Positions 59,601-64,000 of a stretch of 64,000 nt of DNA are shown in pieces. The stretch is from Thermohalobaculum sp039816045. GTDB taxonomy: Bacteria; Pseudomonadota; Alphaproteobacteria; Rhodobacterales; Rhodobacteraceae. Position 1 is the first letter of the stretch. Every line of letters begins with the position of its first letter. A model generated the notes under the pieces. The model made no database searches. It had not been told where the DNA came from and saw only the letters and a program-made list of their open reading frames with translations. Made by a program: the position numbers and the translations under genes. The DNA lies in NCBI GenBank assembly GCA_039816045.1, contig JBCBYB010000008.1, forward strand, positions 1 through 64,000. Direction: 5' to 3'.

Positions 59601-60529
59601 GCGGCGGTCTCGCGGTTCTGGGCGAGGAGATCGAGCACGGCCATGCGCACGGCCACCCCCATCTCCACCTGCTCGCGGATCACCGAGCGGTTGATGTCGT
59701 CGGCGACCTCCGGGTCGATCTCCACCCCGCGGTTCATCGGGCCCGGGTGCATCACGATGGCGTCAGGTTTGGCGCGCGCCAGCTTCTCCGCCGTGAGCCC
59801 GTAGCGGTGGAAATACTCGCGCCGCGAGGGCACGGCGGCTCCGTCCAGCCGCTCGTTCTGGATGCGCAGCATCATGACCACATCACAGCCGTCGAGCCCC
59901 GCCTCCATCTCGGTGAAGACCTCCACCCCGAAGCGGTCGATGCCCGAGGGCAAAAGCGTCGGCGGCGCGATCACCCGGACCCGGTTCTCGAGCGCGTTCA
60001 GGCACAGAATGTTCGACCGCGCCACCCGGCTGTTGGCGATGTCGCCGCAGATCGCGATGGTCAGCCGCTGGAGCCGACCCTTGTGGCGGCGGATCGTGAG
60101 GGCATCGAGCAGCGCCTGGGTCGGGTGCTCGTGCCGCCCGTCGCCGGCGTTTACGACAGCACAGTTGACCTTTTGCGCCAGCAGCGCCACGGCGCCTGAC
60201 ATCCCATGCCGCACCACCAGCAGATCCGGATGCATGGCGTTCAGCGTCACTGCCGTGTCGATCAGCGTCTCGCCTTTTTGCACGGACGACGCCTGGACGG
60301 CCATCGACATCACATCCGCGCCGAGGCGCTTGCCGGCCAGCTCGAAGCTCGCCTGAGTGCGGGTGGAGGCCTCGAAGAACAGGTTGATCTGCGTGAGCCC
60401 GCGCAACCGCTCGAGATGCTTGTCCCGCTGACGATTGACCGAGACATACTCCTCGGAGAGATCGAGGATCGCCAGGATCTCCGCCGCCGAAAGCTGTTCG
60501 ATCCCGAGAAGATGCCGGTGCCGGATCAT
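59597..60529 (-). CDS. pyrB: aspartate carbamoyltransferase catalytic subunit
   Basis: A 310-residue enzyme condensing carbamoyl phosphate and aspartate. The carbamoyl-phosphate loop FFEASTRTQASFELAGKRLG, the VVRHGMSGA segment, NAGDGRHEHPTQALLD and MHPGPMNRGVEI are all present. The start is the ATG after GGGAGG; the frame stays open far upstream, but only this start gives a normal ATCase length. No pyrI is seen, consistent with a PyrB-PyrC' complex. Confidence 0.96.
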   Translation of the reverse strand: MIRHRHLLGIEQLSAAEILAILDLSEEYVSVNRQRDKHLERLRGLTQINLFFEASTRTQASFELAGKRLGADVMSMAVQASSVQKGETLIDTAVTLNAMHPDLLVVRHGMSGAVALLAQKVNCAVVNAGDGRHEHPTQALLDALTIRRHKGRLQRLTIAICGDIANSRVARSNILCLNALENRVRVIAPPTLLPSGIDRFGVEVFTEMEAGLDGCDVVMMLRIQNERLDGAAVPSRREYFHRYGLTAEKLARAKPDAIVMHPGPMNRGVEIDPEVADDINRSVIREQVEMGVAVRMAVLDLLAQNRETAA

Positions 60530-60631
60530 GGGGCCCTCCCGGGGAGCGGGATAGCGCGCGGGACCAAGGCGCGCAAGCGGGGTTGGTCGCGGGCCGCAGG
60601 CACCATAGGTTGACGGCAAAAGGAGAGCCAA

Positions 60632-61267
60632 ATGCTGCCGACCCCTGTCCGCCTCTACACGCAACCGCGTGCCCCGAACCCTATGCGGCTCCACTTGTTC
60701 CTCGCCGAAAAGGGCGTGGAGGTTCCGCAAACCGTGCTGAACTTGATCGAAGGGGAGCACAAGACAGCGGATTACCTTGCCAAGGTCGGCGACGCGAAGG
60801 TGCCGGCACTGGAGCTTTCGGACGGAACGGTCTTGTCGGAGACGCAAGCGATCTGCCGCTATGTCGAGGCGCTTAACCCGGAGCCGAACCTGATGGGCCG
60901 GGATCCGCTGGAAGCCGCGGTGATCGAGATGTGGCAACGGCGCGCCGAATTCGGGCTCTTCACCGCGGTCGGGCAGACCTTCCGTCACACCAATCCGCGC
61001 ATGGGCGTGATGGAAGACCAGGTCGCCGAATGGGGGGAGATCAACCGCGGTCGGATCGACCCCCATCTGCGCGCCTTGGATGAACGCCTGAGGGGGCGGG
61101 ACTGGCTGGCCGCCGATCGCTATACCATCGCCGACATCACAGCCTATTTGGCCGCGAGTTTCCGGCGGATCATCAAGCACCCGATGCCCGATGGGCTGGA
61201 GGCACTGACCGCTTGGATGGACCGCATCCGCGACCGCCCTGCAACCGCCGTCTTGGAGGCAAAATGA
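60632..61267 (+). CDS. glutathione S-transferase family protein
   Basis: A 211-residue GST. The N-terminal thioredoxin-like domain has RLYTQPRAPNPMRLHLFLAE, KVPALELSDGTVLSETQAIC (cis-Pro and the glutathione-binding Glu/Ser), and the C-terminal helical domain has WLAADRYTIADITAYLAASF. Substrate unknown. RBS AAAGGAGAG stands before the ATG. Its stop overlaps the start of the M3 peptidase. Confidence 0.93.
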   Translation: MLPTPVRLYTQPRAPNPMRLHLFLAEKGVEVPQTVLNLIEGEHKTADYLAKVGDAKVPALELSDGTVLSETQAICRYVEALNPEPNLMGRDPLEAAVIEMWQRRAEFGLFTAVGQTFRHTNPRMGVMEDQVAEWGEINRGRIDPHLRALDERLRGRDWLAADRYTIADITAYLAASFRRIIKHPMPDGLEALTAWMDRIRDRPATAVLEAK

Positions 61268-63285
61268 CCAACCCGCTTTTGGAGCCGTTCGATGGACCGT
61301 TTGGCCTGCCGCCCTTCGACCGCATTGAGGCCGCAGATTTCGAACCGGCCTTCGAAGCTGCGATGGCCGAGCACCTGGCCGAGATCGAAGCGATCGCCGG
61401 GGCCGAGGCGGCACCGGATTTCGCCAACACCGTCGAGGCCCTGGAGCGGGCGGGTGCTGTGCTCGACCGGGTGGCCTCGGTGTTTTTCACGCTGGCCGGC
61501 GGGGATGCGACGGAGGCGATCCAGGCAGTTGATCGCGCCATCTCGCCAAAACTTGCAGCCCATGGCAGCGCAATCCTGTTGAACCCGGCGCTGTGGGCGC
61601 GGGTCTCCGCGGTGGTCGAACAGGTCGGCACGTTAGGCGCAGAAGAAGCGCGGATCGTCGAGCTCTATCGCAGGATGTTCGTGCGGGCGGGGGCGGCGCT
61701 GGACGAGGCCGGGCGGATGCGCATGGCGGAAATCCAAAAGCGTCTGGCGGAGCTTGGGACGACCTTCTCCCAGACCGTGCTGAAGGATGAACAGGACTGG
61801 GTGCTGCCCCTCAGCGACCACGACCGGTCCGGGCTGCCGGCCTTTCTGGTGGATCAGGCCGAACGCGAGGGCAAACGGCGGGGGATGGAGACGGCGGCGA
61901 TCACGCTCTCGCGGTCGTCAGTCGAGCCGTTCCTCGTGTTCTCCGAGCGGCGCGACTTGCGGGAGAAGGCCTGGCGCGCCTGGACCGGCCGAGGCGAGGT
62001 TGGCGAGGGAACCTGGCCGATCATCGAGGAGACGCTCGCGCTGCGCGCAGAGAAGGCGGCGCTGCTGGGGTATCCGAGTTTCGCGGCCTATAAGCTCGAG
62101 ACCGCCATGGCGAAGACGCCGGAGGGGGTGCGCGGGCTGTTGATGCGCGTTTGGGAGCCGGCGAAGGCACGGGCCGCAGAAGAGCAGGCAGCGTTGCAGG
62201 CGCTCGCCGCCGAGGACGGCTCGAACGCTGAGATCGCAGCCTGGGACTGGCGCCACTATGCCGAGCGGCTGCGCAAGCGCCTGCATGACTTGGATGAGGG
62301 GGAGACAAAGCCCTATCTGCCGCTGGACGGTGTGATCGAGGCGGCCTTTGACGTCGCCGGGCGGCTGTTCGGACTGGCATTTCGGGAGGTCGAGGGGCTG
62401 ACTTTGCCGCATGCGGATGCGCGCGCCTGGAAGGTGACACGGGATGGCACGCATGTGGGGCTGTTCATCGGTGACTATTTCGCGCGTCCGACCAAACGGT
62501 CAGGCGCCTGGGCGAGCGGACTGCGCCAGCAACAGAAGCTCACCGAGCCCCACCGCCCGATCATCATGAACACGATGAACTTTGCGCGGGGAGAGCCGAC
62601 CCTGCTGAGCTTTGACGATGCGCGGACGCTGTTTCATGAGTTTGGGCACGCGCTCCACGGACTGTTGTCGGATGTGACCTATCCAATGATCAGCGGCACC
62701 GCGGTGGCACGGGACTTCGTTGAGCTGCCGAGCCAGCTCTATGAGCACTGGCTGTCGGAACCGGCGGTGCTGGAAGCCCATGCGCGGCATTATGAGACCG
62801 GAGAGCCGATGCCGCGGGAGATGGTGGAGAAGCTGAAGGCGGCGGAGACCTACAATCAGGGTTTCCTGACCTGCGAATATCTGGGCTCGGCGCTGGTGGA
62901 CATGGCGATGCACGAGATAGGGCCGGAAGAAACGGTGGACGGGCCGGCATTTGAGGCTAAGGTGCTGGCGGACATCGGGATGCCCAACGCGATTGCGATG
63001 CGGCACCGGACCCCGCACTTCCTGCATGTATTCGCAGGGGATGGGTATGCCGCGGGGTACTACAGCTATATGTGGTCCGAAGTAATGGATGCAGACGCAT
63101 TCAGGGCATTCGAGGAAACTGGCGATCCCTTTGATCCGGGGACCGCCGAGCGGCTCGAGCGCCATGTGTTGTCCGCCGGTGGCCGTACGGAGCCGGAGGA
63201 CGCCTATACCGGGTTCCGCGGGAAGTTGCCGGGGGTAGACGCGCTTCTCGAAGGGCGCGGGCTGGCGGATGCGGTTCCGGCCTGA
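61264..63285 (+). CDS. M3 family metallopeptidase (oligopeptidase A/Dcp-like)
   Basis: A 673-residue zinc peptidase that degrades oligopeptides in the cytoplasm. The zinc motif HEFGHALHGLLSD starts at about His458 with His462, and the third ligand Glu follows in the helix after PSQLYEHWL. Typical flanks are FIGDYFARPTKRSGAW, IIMNTMNFARGEPTLLSFDD and the end HFLHVFAGDGYAAGYYSYMW. Length fits Dcp (about 680). The ATG overlaps the GST stop. Confidence 0.94.
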   Translation: MTNPLLEPFDGPFGLPPFDRIEAADFEPAFEAAMAEHLAEIEAIAGAEAAPDFANTVEALERAGAVLDRVASVFFTLAGGDATEAIQAVDRAISPKLAAHGSAILLNPALWARVSAVVEQVGTLGAEEARIVELYRRMFVRAGAALDEAGRMRMAEIQKRLAELGTTFSQTVLKDEQDWVLPLSDHDRSGLPAFLVDQAEREGKRRGMETAAITLSRSSVEPFLVFSERRDLREKAWRAWTGRGEVGEGTWPIIEETLALRAEKAALLGYPSFAAYKLETAMAKTPEGVRGLLMRVWEPAKARAAEEQAALQALAAEDGSNAEIAAWDWRHYAERLRKRLHDLDEGETKPYLPLDGVIEAAFDVAGRLFGLAFREVEGLTLPHADARAWKVTRDGTHVGLFIGDYFARPTKRSGAWASGLRQQQKLTEPHRPIIMNTMNFARGEPTLLSFDDARTLFHEFGHALHGLLSDVTYPMISGTAVARDFVELPSQLYEHWLSEPAVLEAHARHYETGEPMPREMVEKLKAAETYNQGFLTCEYLGSALVDMAMHEIGPEETVDGPAFEAKVLADIGMPNAIAMRHRTPHFLHVFAGDGYAAGYYSYMWSEVMDADAFRAFEETGDPFDPGTAERLERHVLSAGGRTEPEDAYTGFRGKLPGVDALLEGRGLADAVPA

Positions 63286-63298
63286 GCCCGCGTTGCGC

Positions 63299-64000
63299 TC
63301 AAGGGCGCAGGATCAGCGAACCGGTCGTGCGCCGGGCTTCGAGATCGGTGTGCGCCTGTGTGGCCTCGGCGAGGGGATAGACCGTGGGCTCGGCAAGAGT
63401 GATGGACCCGTCGAGCATGGCAGCGAAGAGATCGTCGGCCGCGGCCTGGAGCGCCTCACGCGTGGGGACATAGTGGAACAGCGTCGGACGGGTGACAAAG
63501 AGCGAGCCTTTTGCCGCCAAGAGACCGAGGTCGACACCGGTGACCGGACCCGAGGCATTGCCGAACGAGACGAGCAGACCGCGGGGCTGAAGGCTGTCGA
63601 GCGAGGCCATAAAGGTATCGGCACCGACCCCGTCATAGACCACCGGCACGCCCGCGCCGCCGGTGATCTCCCGGACCTTTGGGGCAATCTCGTCCGTGCG
63701 GTAATCGATGACGTGGTCTGCGCCGAGCGCGCTGACGAGAGCACATTTTTCTGGGCCGCCGGCGGTGGCAATGACGGTCGCACCCAAGGCCTTCAGCCAC
63801 TGGACGGCGATCTGACCGACCCCACCTGCGCCCGCGTGAAAGAGGACGGTTTCGCCCGCCTGGACGCGGTGAATCTGTCGGATCAGGTATTGAACCGTCA
63901 GCCCCTTGAGAAGGGAGGATGCCGCAGCGTCAAACCCGATCCCGTCCGGCAGCTTGACCGCGCGATCCGCCGCAACGCAATGGGCGGCAGCATAGGCCCC
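63299..64000 (-). CDS. quinone oxidoreductase (zinc-free MDR family), 5' part outside window
   Basis: The 233 C-terminal residues of a medium-chain reductase; the gene continues past the window end in frame. The NADPH-binding Rossmann motif HAGAGGVGQIAVQWLKALGA follows GETVLF. The last part contains LVSFGNASGPV and ITLAEPTVYPLAEATQAH, typical of Qor-type NADPH:quinone reductases, with AASSLLKGLTVQYL before the nucleotide domain. No catalytic zinc ligands are seen in the visible part. Confidence 0.9.
   Translation of the reverse strand, partial: GAYAAAHCVAADRAVKLPDGIGFDAAASSLLKGLTVQYLIRQIHRVQAGETVLFHAGAGGVGQIAVQWLKALGATVIATAGGPEKCALVSALGADHVIDYRTDEIAPKVREITGGAGVPVVYDGVGADTFMASLDSLQPRGLLVSFGNASGPVTGVDLGLLAAKGSLFVTRPTLFHYVPTREALQAAADDLFAAMLDGSITLAEPTVYPLAEATQAHTDLEARRTTGSLILRP

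Noticed and set aside
60530..61414. Long upstream extension of the pyrB frame
   Set aside because: Runs antisense through the GST gene and past ATCase's normal start; RBS GGGAGG and family length favour ATG 60529.

Overview
The window is chromosomal DNA of a high-GC alphaproteobacterium, most likely a member of the Rhodobacterales. This rests on gene content and order (rnhB-ccrM, mutY-DUF721-dsbA-smc, argH-lptM-lysA-DUF4175, pyrB-pyrC'-plsY-dprA-topA-rnr, DUF2794, DUF1523, a VPLPA-type sorting tail) and on regulatory sites typical of the class: a GTTC-N7-GTTC LexA box, a TTAA-N7-TTAA CtrA box and a GANTC site before ccrM. No rRNA, tRNA, CRISPR array or intact insertion sequence was seen.

Layout. 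1-5.3 kb is an accessory patch: a decayed IS21 istB gene, a 1159-residue repeat protein with its upstream XRE-type repressor gene, and an IS3 orfB scrap. 5.3-12.8 kb holds leuD with a membrane protein, two small secreted low-complexity proteins, an MFS transporter, a tyrosine-phosphatase-like protein, a class V aminotransferase and a radical SAM protein behind a LexA box. 12.8-23 kb is core DNA metabolism and chromosome maintenance (rnhB, ccrM, mutY, DUF721, dsbA-like, smc) followed by pyrC-pyrE and a surface-sorted protein. 23-32.7 kb has sfsA-map, a cinA-like gene, ftsE-ftsX-plsC, a zinc-ribbon protein and the argH-lptM-lysA-DUF4175 operon. 34-41.7 kb is an envelope redox and sensing region: tlpA, two YceI proteins with cytochrome b561, a two-component system divergent from an EF-hand protein, and a beta-helix/DUF4214 protein. 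41.8-45.1 kb is the zinc uptake locus znuA / zur-znuC-znuB around a Zur box. 45-50 kb has small envelope genes, hspQ with a clear terminator, a two-gene module behind a palindromic promoter, gamma-glutamyltransferase and DUF2794. 50-60.5 kb is a long minus-strand run pyrB-PH-pyrC'-plsY-dprA-topA-GNAT-rnr. The window ends with a GST, an M3 peptidase and a truncated quinone oxidoreductase.

Functional links. Pyrimidine synthesis is split: an apparently active type II dihydroorotase sits with pyrE, while the dihydroorotase-like protein encoded beside pyrB has lost its HxH metal motif and is probably a structural partner of PyrB. The most interesting unexplained items are the small RHH-like gene pair at 47.3-48.0 kb, the repressor plus giant repeat protein at 0.7-4.6 kb, and the two-component system with a His/Asp-rich periplasmic loop next to a four-EF-hand protein. 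All calls were made by reading the sequence; no database search was run.
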